A stretch of DNA of 64,000 nt from Clavelina lepadiformis (lineage: Eukaryota > Chordata > Ascidiacea > Aplousobranchia > Clavelinidae). Of the stretch, positions 1 through 8,511 are shown piece by piece (within the stretch, counting starts at the first letter, position 1; each line of letters opens with the position of its first letter). The stretch lies in contig NC_135248.1 of NCBI RefSeq assembly GCF_947623445.1, forward strand, positions 12,161,820 to 12,225,819, in the 5' to 3' direction. The notes beneath the pieces were generated by a model. It was given only the letters and a program-made list of their open reading frames with translations, made no database searches and was not told the origin of the DNA. A program made the translations under genes and the position numbers.

Positions 1-1778
1 TTCATGCTGCATATCTCCTGGTTGCATAAATGTCATATCATGGGCAGATGTTGAAGAATGCATTACCTTGCTTGAATGACCACATCCTGCACAAGTTACA
101 ATGCTTAAAACGGCAGAAAATTCTTTTGAAAACTTGAAAATGTTAGGTTGCCTTCTTAGCATCCTGATATCGCTGATTAAGTGCAAAACCTAAATGAGCT
201 ATGTATATAAATATTGCATAGCTTTCTAAAAAGAATCATGAGGTAAACATGAATGTAAAAACAAAACGTGGTATAAGCAGATGGTATTACATGATAATTC
301 TTATCTCTTATAATACATTAAGGAAAGTCTTTGCACGATTTAATCCCAGTCATGAATCTTTATCACTCGAGCTCCTGTCATTGAGCTAGACTTTTAGATA
401 GGAAAGTTTACCATTTTTGGCGAAAACTTTTAGTACAAGCAAAATAGCAATTATTATCATACCTGTGCAAACAAGTACATGCAAGTGCTTAGGCTAATGA
501 GAATCATACACAGTTAGACATTGTAGTGTCCGTATTAGCGCCACCATGTAGTTACTATTTGTGTTATGTTGGAAGCACTGCGTTCTTTGTTGCGACCTTG
601 TGAGTTGTGAATAAAGTCATTCTTTTTTGGAGCGTGCTACACGAACGAGTGTTACAGACATATAGAAAACCACTAAAATTATGTTTGGGAAAGTTTTCCC
701 ATACCAGATTTCCCAGTATGCAGCAAGGTCAAATCACTACCTACTGGAAAATCGGCGCAGAAACCATCTTTCTGCACTGGATTTTACAAACACTCCAGTA
801 TAGGAGTTTTTATGATGCAGAAAGTTGTATGATGTAGAAAGAAAGTTTGTATGATATAGAAAGTTGGCTTCTGCACCAATTATTTTGGGTGCAAAGTTGC
901 CGTTTTGCCCTAGCAAATATTTTTTAGTATTACATTGGCATGCAATAGGAGTTCAAACTGAGCACATGCTGAAATGTCTTTGTGACGTCACCAATGGCAG
1001 CCTGCTGGTTTTCATGAGCACCCTGCTATCCGTAACCCCACGTGGCTGCCTTTTGGTATACCACGGTATTCATTACCACCCTGCTGTTGATGACGTCAAG
1101 AAGTTGTTGGTTAATAGTTTAGAGTGACAGGGTCGTAATGAAAAGAACAATTCGTTTTCATATATTACCCAGCTATTGGCTTGTGCTTAATAGGAAAGAG
1201 TGCGGCAGGCTTTATTTTTTATATTGTTTGTTTATCGCTGTTGGCTGTTGGGAGCGAAAAATATGGTTTCTTATGTAGGCCTAGGCTGAAATGAGGATGT
1301 TGTTAGAAGCTGCCTATACAGCTATGCTGCTGCTGAGGCTGCAAATTTCGGAAAATTCGGTATGTAGCTGTGTGAGACACATTTAGTTGTGATGTTGTAC
1401 ATTGACACCTCAAGTCAATTGAAGCAGTCATTCAAACAACCATAACTACCATTATGTCTGTATGTGACATGTTTACACACTATTGTGTTGTGGGGATGGT
1501 GATGTGGATTGCTTTAGGTTGGCCTAAAGCCAAGACTATTAGTCTTACTGTTAGACTCCTAGACAATTGTCTTTGACTCCGTTGCGTTGCTGTCTCTATA
1601 ATTTTTCTTCAAATCAACACCAGCTTCATAAAGTCTTATTGTTATATTGTCCGAATATGTCGTATCAAATTAGAAACATTTTCATCATCTTTTCACATTT
1701 AAACAAAGCTATAACTCCAATTCAGTAATGACTTCAATTCCGAATAGTTCAGCAATAACTTCAATTCAGCAGAACACA
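1..1778. other. No gene recognised
   Basis: AT-rich sequence without a convincing coding exon. Two small plus-strand reading frames (607-837, 864-1127) have no recognisable motif. Around 809-866 there is a short degenerate direct repeat of the form tatgatgyagaaagttt, so the area is probably repeat-derived. Confidence 0.5.
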
Positions 1779-1957
1779 ATGTCGGAATCGATGTCTAGTG
1801 TTACGTCATAAACGAAATGCTGGGCTACATAAAGAAAAAACTACACAGAAACTTTCATAAACGGTACTCTTGGTAGCCTTTACATTTTTTGGAATTTTAC
1901 GATTCGACTAGAAGAGCCACAAAAAACATGCCGGAGAGCCGCAGTTTGCCCACGTCT
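1779..1957 (-). mobile_element. Truncated relic of a hAT-type non-autonomous element
   Basis: Read on the minus strand this matches the first ~215 bp of the complete element at 56700-57115: GTGGGCAAACTGCGGCTC, then TTTTTTGTGGCTCTTCTAG, then a shared stretch through CCGTTTATGA and GACGTAACA. The terminal CAGGGG of the inverted repeat has decayed and the other half of the element is missing, so this is an old truncated copy of the same family. Confidence 0.75.
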
Positions 1958-2668
1958 GGATTATGCAATGCTATGCGATTAACCAATGTATGTGATTAAC
2001 CGATTTCGACTGTATTGATTTATTAGCGCAAGTGCTTAACAGTATTTAAAAACAGTTTCCTCAAAGTTTAATAAAATCTTTGTTTTCGTCAAAATTAATG
2101 GTATATAATTAGATTTTTCATATCAAGTGATTTCATTTGTTTCAAAGCACAAATATAATCAGTTTTTAAATTATAAAGGGTAAAGACATTGTATGTGATA
2201 CTTCGTAGAATTTGGTGATTCCTGAAAAAAATTGGTACTTTGCCAGTTTTACTTAAAAATGACTTTTTAAGTTTTGATACCTGTACATTTTTAACAAATT
2301 AGTTTTGTCATACAAATGAAACATGAAGGGAAAACTTTCAGGTTGTATAGTAATTCTAAATCTGTATGTCTCGTAAAAATTGTTTTCTTGAAATAGATTT
2401 TATAATTATCTTATCAATTATTTGTCATGTAATTATAGAAGTGCAGAAAAAAATTTTTGAGTTGAGTTGTAAAACCAGCCTGCTTGTAGTTTTGTGGTAA
2501 GGTCAATTAATATATTTTTATGTACACGGCCATTTGGTATTCTAATCTGCTTTCAAAACAAACTATTCGGTTTTTCTTGCATTTCCAAAGTGCAGTATAT
2601 ACACTACACTATTTGGATTGAAAAAAAAATTCTAAAAGAAACTTTTTTTAGAACATTCTAGCTAATAT

Positions 2669-3273
2669 TAGGCTTACCATACGTCCCGTTTTAGCCGGGA
2701 CAGTCCCCCTTTTTAACGTCTTGTCCCGATCGGTCAGCCAAACGTCCCGGTTTGGCATTCAGTCAGCCAGCATAGGCATACCGCATAGAAGCCATACACG
2801 AACATTAGCATGTTCTTATTATTGTTTTTGCTGTGTAGCGTACCGGTACTTTTTGAAGAAGAATTCGTGATCTTGTTTGTTATTTATTTCATTTTATTCG
2901 ATAAAAATGTTATTGTGACATCATTGTTAGCAGATAATTGGTACAGATTGTTACTTTGGGCTAGTGGTTCATTGTTAGCTAGTTCAGCTGGTTCAAATGT
3001 CGCTTTGAACGCACGATTTTTCCGGTGAAATAGAAGCAGCCATCTTTGTTACGTTAACGTCAATTCCTTCCTATTTTTCGAATTGAAACCGATATTTAGA
3101 GAACAAGCACTTGAACTTTCGATGACAATATGGTCAATGAAGACAGCTAGGGTGGGTTTAAATGTAGGCCTACGTAATAATTCCGAAAAATTTCAAGTTA
3201 AAAAATCACAGCTAAGGAATTTTGGTTGTTTGAAAGCGTCCCGCTTTGAAGCCACAAAATTATGGTAAGCCTA
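2669..3273. mobile_element. Candidate MITE-like element with 13-bp terminal inverted repeats
   Basis: TAGGCTTACCATA at 2669-2681 is the exact reverse complement of TATGGTAAGCCTA at 3261-3273. Just inside both ends lie related CGTCCCG and CGTCCCGC segments. I see no clear target-site duplication. The small open frames inside (2810-3028, 3083-3268) match nothing I recognise. Superfamily not assigned. Confidence 0.5.
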
Positions 3274-3760
3274 TGTTTAGACAAATCAGAAGGCAGCATG
3301 GTTGGTGTTGTTTTCTAGCCTAGGAATTACCCTAGCAGTTGGTGTGCTCCAATATCACAGATCGCGTACAGAATTAGGCTAAACATTAGCATGAAAGTAG
3401 CTTAAATTAGCTTTTTTAGGCCAAAAATTCTAATTTCAATTTTGCGCCGCTGTTAAAAAAGTTTGAATCATGGTTTTTTGATGGCATTTTATGGAATGGT
3501 AGTTCAAAGCATACTACTGTAAATTGACGTGCAAAATTTCAGAGATCCCCATGCTGGATTTTTGGAGTAATCAGTCTTTTAGTAAATCTACTGTATCATA
3601 AAACAAACAAAACTTTTATGGCATTACTGGTGTTTGAAGCCTCCTTAACTCATTCAAAAACCTTTCGTCATAATAGTTCATATCTTATCATACCATGACG
3701 AAAAGCATAAGGAATGCATGTAGTTGTTTGGTTTACATTTTTACATTACGAAAGGAAAAT

Positions 3761-3825
3761 TGACCCCGACGAGATTTGAACACGCAACCTTCTGATCTGG
3801 AATCAGACAATGAAAGAACGGGGAC
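3761..3825 (-). tRNA. tRNA-Trp(CCA)-like locus lacking a D-arm
   Basis: Minus strand, 65 nt. The 5' acceptor GTCCCCG pairs with the 3' CGGGGTC at six of seven positions. The anticodon stem-loop TCTGA-TTCCAGA-TCAGA carries anticodon CCA. The variable region is AGGTT and the T-arm is GCGTG-TTCAAAT-CTCGT with one mismatch. Only 11 nt (TTCTTTCATTG) lie between acceptor and anticodon stems, so the D-arm and the A-box are absent. A TTTT run follows within 5 nt. It is either a tRNA pseudogene that lost its D-arm or a D-armless tRNA; the pseudogene is far more likely in a nuclear genome. Confidence 0.55.
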
Positions 3826-3897
3826 GGCAAAGCCCCGATATGGAGATATCCACTTTTTTAAATATTGATGCGGATCCCTCAACCTCCTTTTCTTTAG

Positions 3898-5515
3898 ATC
3901 ATGGAGGAGCTTGATATGATTCAGCACCCGGAAGAATCGGGCATTGTTGCCATCATCCAGAAGCAAACGGGATCGACGAGAATTCCTCTTAAAAAGTCCG
4001 ACAAGAAAGTAAGAAAGAAATCACACCAAAGACATATCCCCTCCATATTTCTATGTAGTTTGTCAAGCTTGCGAACGATGACTCGGTCATGGTCGAAGTT
4101 GAGTTTCATCAGAACTTGATCCAGATTTTAAACTATCTTGTCTCGATTATCAGGAGAACATCGGCATGCTGACCGGGGTCAGCCTTGATGCAAAACTCTC
4201 CTCGATCTTTAAGAAAATAGGAGACAGACAACTGACTAAAGAGGTCGGTTCGGGCAGAATCTCCATGATTCTCCGACTAACTGCTTGTATCAACTGGACG
4301 TAGTTTAAACAATGCTATTTCTCATTTAATGTGGCCGGGAGTGTTTTAGTTGCTTTAACGCGCTTTAAGCTAATTAAAAATAATTCTCTAACTGGCAAAT
4401 AGCTTGTTAATTAATAAATTTCATCATCAAGGGCTTGTTGGAGTCAAACGAGTTCAAGTGCGAGAATCCTCATTATGACGTTGAGCCACGTATCAATAGC
4501 CTGGAAGTTTTTCCGAGATTACGTCAAGAGGGGGTTGAAGAAAACAGAGGAGGAGAAACGGTCGAAAGGTGACGCCATTGTTCCATTAGAATATAATTGT
4601 TTGAGAGGCGTCAAAAAAATTAAACGGCACATATTCCTTCCCGCATGTTTTAGCGTTTAGAAACGGCATATGCCTTGTCGTTGGTTTTGGGGCCATAATT
4701 CGCGCTACATGGTGCACCCGATTCTAATCGAACTCTGACGGAACATTTACTTTGATATTTCCAGGCTTGATCAGCGCTCCGAAAACCCCATTTCCCTCAG
4801 CATGGGCAAGCAATACTGACGTCTCTGACAAAGAATACTGGGAACGATTGAATGTAACTTGTTGCTACTAGATAACAGCTATCTATTCACCGTAGTTTAG
4901 TCGAGTGTAAACATATTTGCATTTTCAATTTTTTTCCAACCGATTACGTATAACCTTGCTGTATTCGCTGTAGCGACTTCCTGCCACGTGTGGCCTGGAG
5001 CCCTAAATGAAGGAAGACGTCCGGTCTAAACTGGGCCTGGAGCCAACAACGAACGGAAACGCCGAAAACAAACACTCGCACCCAACATTAACACCCTGAA
5101 CCAGCCCGACACACTCGTCCATCGTTCTATGGTATGTTTTGATCAGGCCTGTACGACTGTTCTGTAATGTGTGTTGCCAGTGTTTTTTGAACTGTCTGTA
5201 AAAACTGTCTCTTAAATTTCTTCATCAGTCAATTAAAATTTATGCTTCTGTAACTGGAGGAGAAAATTAGTCTTTTTTAATTAATTAGAATTAATTAGTC
5301 TTTAAAATTCGCGGACTCTTAAAATTTCGTAGTGTACGACCGATTCCTTGTTTTATCATGAAAGTGTTTTTTTGGATCTCACACAGAATTCCCGGTCTTC
5401 TGGCTCCGCAGTACCATCTAGCGGCAGACCCACACGGACTGGCAGCACTTCAACGAGTTTGTCAGACTTGAAGCGACGCCTGGAGCAAATTAAACAAAGT
5501 TCATCGCGGCCCTAG
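3898..5515 (+). pseudogene. CKAP5: CKAP5 (chTOG/XMAP215) C-terminal fragment with two frameshifts
   Basis: Six exon-like blocks with GT/AG borders: 3898-4008, 4154-4243, 4432-4568, 4765-4853, 5013-5131, 5387-5515. In order they encode the CKAP5 C-terminus: a MEELDMIQHPEES block, LSSIFKKIGDRQLTKEGL, a YDVEP...FFRDYVKRGL block, SDKEYWERLN, SKLGLEP, and the last-exon signature SLSDLKRRLEQIKQ before TAG. Block 3 changes frame between YDVEP and SIAWKFF (about two bases short), and block 5 changes frame near 5100 (its 119 nt break an otherwise 0-0 phase). Spliceable introns and a polyadenylation signal remain, so this is not a processed copy. No upstream TOG exons are visible to the left. CKAP5 is a microtubule polymerase that acts at plus ends and spindle poles. 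A decayed truncated duplicate is the best reading; assembly indels are the alternative. Confidence 0.72.
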
Positions 5516-5654
5516 ATCGCAACTCGCATTTGCCAAATGGAAGCATATTTCTAATTTATAGGAAATAGTCCATGTCGGTGTTAAATCGTACAATCGAACG
5601 TGACATGTTGTTACATATATCCACTGCCCTTGAATAATCCAGCAAAGTTCTGGC

Positions 5655-5660
5655 AATAAA
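5655..5660 (+). terminator. AATAAA poly(A) signal of the CKAP5 fragment
   Basis: Canonical AATAAA 140 nt downstream of the TAG that closes the CKAP5-like last exon. It supports a formerly complete 3' gene end. Confidence 0.5.
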
Positions 5661-5929
5661 CTAGTTGCTACTTTTTCTTTTCCTTGCTAGTGTCTCATTG
5701 TTGTGCTTAACTTTTTAATTAGGTTGCTATAGATCTCTCTTTGCTCCAACTGTGACCGTTTTCTGTCTCAAATGTCGTGTCTTAACGTTTCAAATTAATA
5801 CTGAATATAAATATGACTATGGCGCATCTTTGTCTGGTGCCTGGAGCTACACGACATGATGTGATAATCTTTATCTTACTGACACGGGCTGAGGAGATTC
5901 TTTGCAGACCTTAAGCTCGGCGATTATTC

Positions 5930-6235
5930 TTTATCGCTCAAGCCCCGGTTACCGAGCTAGTCTTTGTGCAAGTTTTGATTGTCACACATTTTTAATTTTG
6001 GCTTTTTCTACAGTATTGCCCGAATTTAGAACTGTCCACCAGGTCCACTGGAGCAAACGTCGTTCATACCTTGCTCAAGGACATATTAAAACCGTGCCGC
6101 CGCTGCGGATATCGAACCAGGCTTTCTACTGTTCAGTGAACCCGGTGAACAGTTCTAGATTCGGGCAATATAAGACGCTCATCGGTCGGAACCTGCACAA
6201 TCGCTAGCTCGGTAACCGGGGTTCGAGCGATATTC
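5930..6235. mobile_element. Foldback (palindromic) non-autonomous element
   Basis: The left arm CCCCGGTTACCGAGCTAG (within 5935-5960) is repeated inverted as CTAGCTCGGTAACCGGGG (6203-6221), flanked by matching CGCTC/GAGCG and TTGTGCA/TGCACAA. A second, inner inverted pair is TTGCCCGAATTTAGAACTG (~6015) and CAGTTCTAGATTCGGGCAA (~6150). A diverged partial copy lies at about 63491-63615. The plus-strand frame at 5902-6207 runs through the palindrome and is not a gene. Confidence 0.7.
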
Positions 6236-6545
6236 AGGAAATTTTAGTGTTTAGCGTGTTCTTGGAGACAAATATCCATGTTGACCTAATCTAGCATCAA
6301 CCTTCTTAACTATCCACTTCATGCTGTAAATTCTGCAGCTGAAGAAAATGGTTATTTATGCGATGAGCAAGTTCTAACCTTCAAACTCACAATTAGTTTA
6401 CAACCTGATATTTATTCTTCAAGAAAGTACAAATAAGTGACAAACAGCGATATGGTTCAATTTCCCGTCTAGCTTAGAACAATGCATTGTCCTTTGATTT
6501 AAACACGGCGTTCGCTTCGTTCAGTGGTATAAGCACGTAGCACCC

Positions 6546-7211
6546 CTATGTTCTGTTCTGTGGCCACTTGTTGTACGGCGCCGTTGCTTGCACCACAGCC
6601 GTCTTCTCGTTTAGCACTCGCTGTTCTATTCTGGTCAAGATCCGCTTATAATCGGCCACAGAAATCTTAAGAAACTGGCACGGTTCGACGGTCACCACCG
6701 AGAAAACTTTGCTGTTAATTTCGCGGCCCTCGACCTTCTGCAGGGACCCAAACCAGTCCCCCGGCTGCAGTTTTATCTGTTTTCGTCGAAGCAGAGGTGT
6801 GGGACAAGGGAAATTTTCACTGTCGTTGTCAGTTGACATTCCTTCGCGTATGTACGGCACGGTCTGCGGTCGCACGCTGCCCCTCAAGATCAAGTAAAGT
6901 CCACTGTTTCCGAACACAGTCAGCCCTGCTTCTGAGAAGTGTTCGACGGAAGCCAATTCGCGGACAACTGGGTAAGTTTTCTTGACGTCATCCAGCATGG
7001 AAACCAGCTCTGTCGGCCAGAGATCTCAGAGCAGTTGATAAACGCGTTTGTGTTCTCGCCGCGTTCGCTCGAAGGGCAGTTTTTTCATCAGAAGTCGCAG
7101 CACGCCGAGAGTGCGTTCTCTGTACAGAACGACGTCATCGTTTGATGACGCACCATCTGCACTTCGGGCACGGCGAGTGTTGGAGACGTGGTACCTGACG
7201 TCATGGGTCAC
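6546..7211 (-). pseudogene. Cyclic-nucleotide-binding domain ORF interrupted by an in-frame TGA
   Basis: A single minus-strand frame covers about 220 codons, broken only by TGA at 7028-7026. Upstream are ERTRREHKRVYQLL and after the stop DLWPTELVSMLDDVKK, the usual start of the cNMP-binding fold. Then come GLYLILRGSV (the beta-roll LxGSV motif), a QPGDWFG segment, and CQFLKISVADYKRILTRIE, which resembles the end of the cNMP domains of RapGEF/EPAC and CNBD2-type proteins. No intron can remove the TGA without a roughly 20-nt intron. The stop sits where the family often has arginine, so CGA to TGA decay would explain it. I find no other exons of a host gene, so it is either a retro-fragment or one damaged exon. 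The exact family is unresolved. Confidence 0.6.
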
Positions 7212-7497
7212 GGGGTTGGAGGATCAGCGTTGACCTTGGGCAAGACTTTCTCTCTTTGCGCGGCATAGCGCGATTTGGGCATGTTTATCTGCTGATGGGC
7301 GCGTTCGAACGATTTCGTCGTTTTGTTCGGTATAAATGTTTAAAGATTGGAGATTGTTTAAACAAACATGACGTTTCGGGGTTCAGGTAACGTTATAACG
7401 GAGCCTTCAAACAATTAGATATTACGACTTGTATATTATTACATGCATACCTTTCGTTGGCAGTATATATCCTGGTACATCAGTTATCTAGGAGAAC

Positions 7498-7569
7498 GAC
7501 TCTGCGGCGCAACGGTAGCGCGTCTGACTTAAACTCAGAAGGTTGCGTGTTCAAATCACGTCGGGCTCA
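7498..7569 (+). tRNA. tRNA-like gene: Trp-type body with UAA anticodon
   Basis: A 72-nt cloverleaf: acceptor GACTCTG/CGGGCTC with one C-C mismatch and two wobbles, perfect D-arm GCGC-AACGGTA-GCGC, anticodon stem TCTGA/TCAGA with loop CTTAAAC, T-arm GCGTG-TTCAAAT-CACGT, discriminator A. The body is that of eukaryotic tRNA-Trp, but positions 34-36 read UAA (Leu UUA codon) instead of CCA. True tRNA-Leu has a long variable arm; this one does not. Box A and B are present and a T7 run starts 9 nt after the 3' end, so transcription is possible. It could be an anticodon-shifted tRNA or a pseudogene. Confidence 0.6.
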
Positions 7570-7825
7570 ATCAATTGTTTTTTTATCTTAGTGTCATTGC
7601 AGTGACGAACAAGGGTTATCCATAGCAAGGCATTGCATGTGTAATTGTATACCTTTCATTGAAATGTTAGATACTGGCACAAATCTTGCACAAGCGCAAA
7701 TTGAAGCGTAAGCATACAGTCCTGCTTTTCTCATCGATTTGAGCAATATAGATTGCTTAGGAACCATTTTTTGATAAAAAAAAAAACAGTTGATGGTTAT
7801 GTATTAATCCAACTTCACTGAAAGA

Positions 7826-7905
7826 TACCGCTTCATAGCTCGGCTACAGGTGAAATTCATTCGGCTTTAAGGGTTCAGGGTTCGAATCCCCAGATGATAC
7901 TTTTC
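7826..7905 (+). repeat. tRNA-derived sequence (B-box present)
   Basis: Contains TAGCTCGGCTACAGG, resembling a D-arm, and GGGTTCGAATCCCC, a good B-box/T-arm core, but the acceptor ends do not pair. I read it as a degraded tRNA or the head of a tRNA-derived SINE. Confidence 0.4.
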
Positions 7906-7967
7906 CTTTTTTCTAGAACCATCACCTGATGCCAGGTTAAATACGTGAATTTACCTCTGTCCACAGT

Positions 7968-8042
7968 TGCCACTTCGTAGCTCGTATTCTTCGACACTGC
8001 ACTCGGTGCGATAGGTTGCAGGTTCGAATCCCGGCCTTAAGC
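7968..8042 (+). repeat. tRNA-derived sequence (B-box present)
   Basis: TTCGTAGCTCGTATTCTTCG followed by GCAGGTTCGAATCCCGGCC, an A-box-like and a B-box-like segment at tRNA spacing, without a paired acceptor stem. It runs straight into the GGCCNTAAGCC tandem repeat. Confidence 0.4.
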
Positions 8043-8310
8043 CATTCTAGCCCAATTCACGGCCATAAGCCGCTTAAGCTTTAATTACGGCCGTAAGCCG
8101 CGATAGATTAAACCACGGCCGTAAGCCACTCTTAACCCAACAAAGGCCATAAGCCACTCTTAAACAGTCCATGGCTTTAAGCCGCTTTGTGTCCTATCCC
8201 TCGGCCTTGGGCCACTCTAAACCCTTTAAACCCCACCCCAACCCCACCCTCCCCTCCTAATCCCTTCCCTAACCCCAACCCCATCAGTAAGTTAACGGCC
8301 TTAAGCCACC
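8030..8310 (+). repeat. Degenerate tandem repeat built on acGGCCgTAAGCCactct
   Basis: About eight diverged units of roughly 28-32 bp share a core GGCC(G/A/T)TAAGCC, followed by (a)ctcttaaaccc-type spacers; the last part becomes C-rich (aaccccaccct type). The core GGCCttAAGCC is nearly palindromic. The frame at 8187-8417 is a product of this low-complexity DNA. Confidence 0.7.
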
Positions 8311-8447
8311 TAACAATGTCTGGGACTGAGGCGCCGGCCGGGGACGCGGGTGAAGTGGCAACATTAGTGGGAAGATGTTTTTACTTGGCAAGGCGATTCC
8401 GAAGGATATATATTTAAAAATTAAACCAAAATAGAGGCGGCGTTTTA

Positions 8448-8509
8448 GCATGGTGGTAAAAGTTTTGCTTTATAGCATGAAGATAGCGGGTTCGATTCCC
8501 GGCCATGCA
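8448..8509 (+). tRNA. tRNA-Gly-like locus lacking a D-arm
   Basis: The 5' GCATGGT pairs fully with the 3' GCCATGC (one G-T), discriminator A. The T-arm is CGGG-TTCGATT-CCCG, and the 3' end GGGTTCGATTCCCGGCCATGCA-like sequence is typical of tRNA-Gly. Only 32 nt lie between acceptor and T-arm, so there is no room for both D- and anticodon arms, and no clear anticodon can be assigned. A T6 run follows about 17 nt downstream. Most likely a deleted tRNA-Gly pseudogene. Confidence 0.5.
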
Positions 8510-8511
8510 GT

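Noticed and set aside
864-1127. 87-codon plus frame
   Set aside because: Low-similarity repeat-like sequence, no motif, no exon borders.
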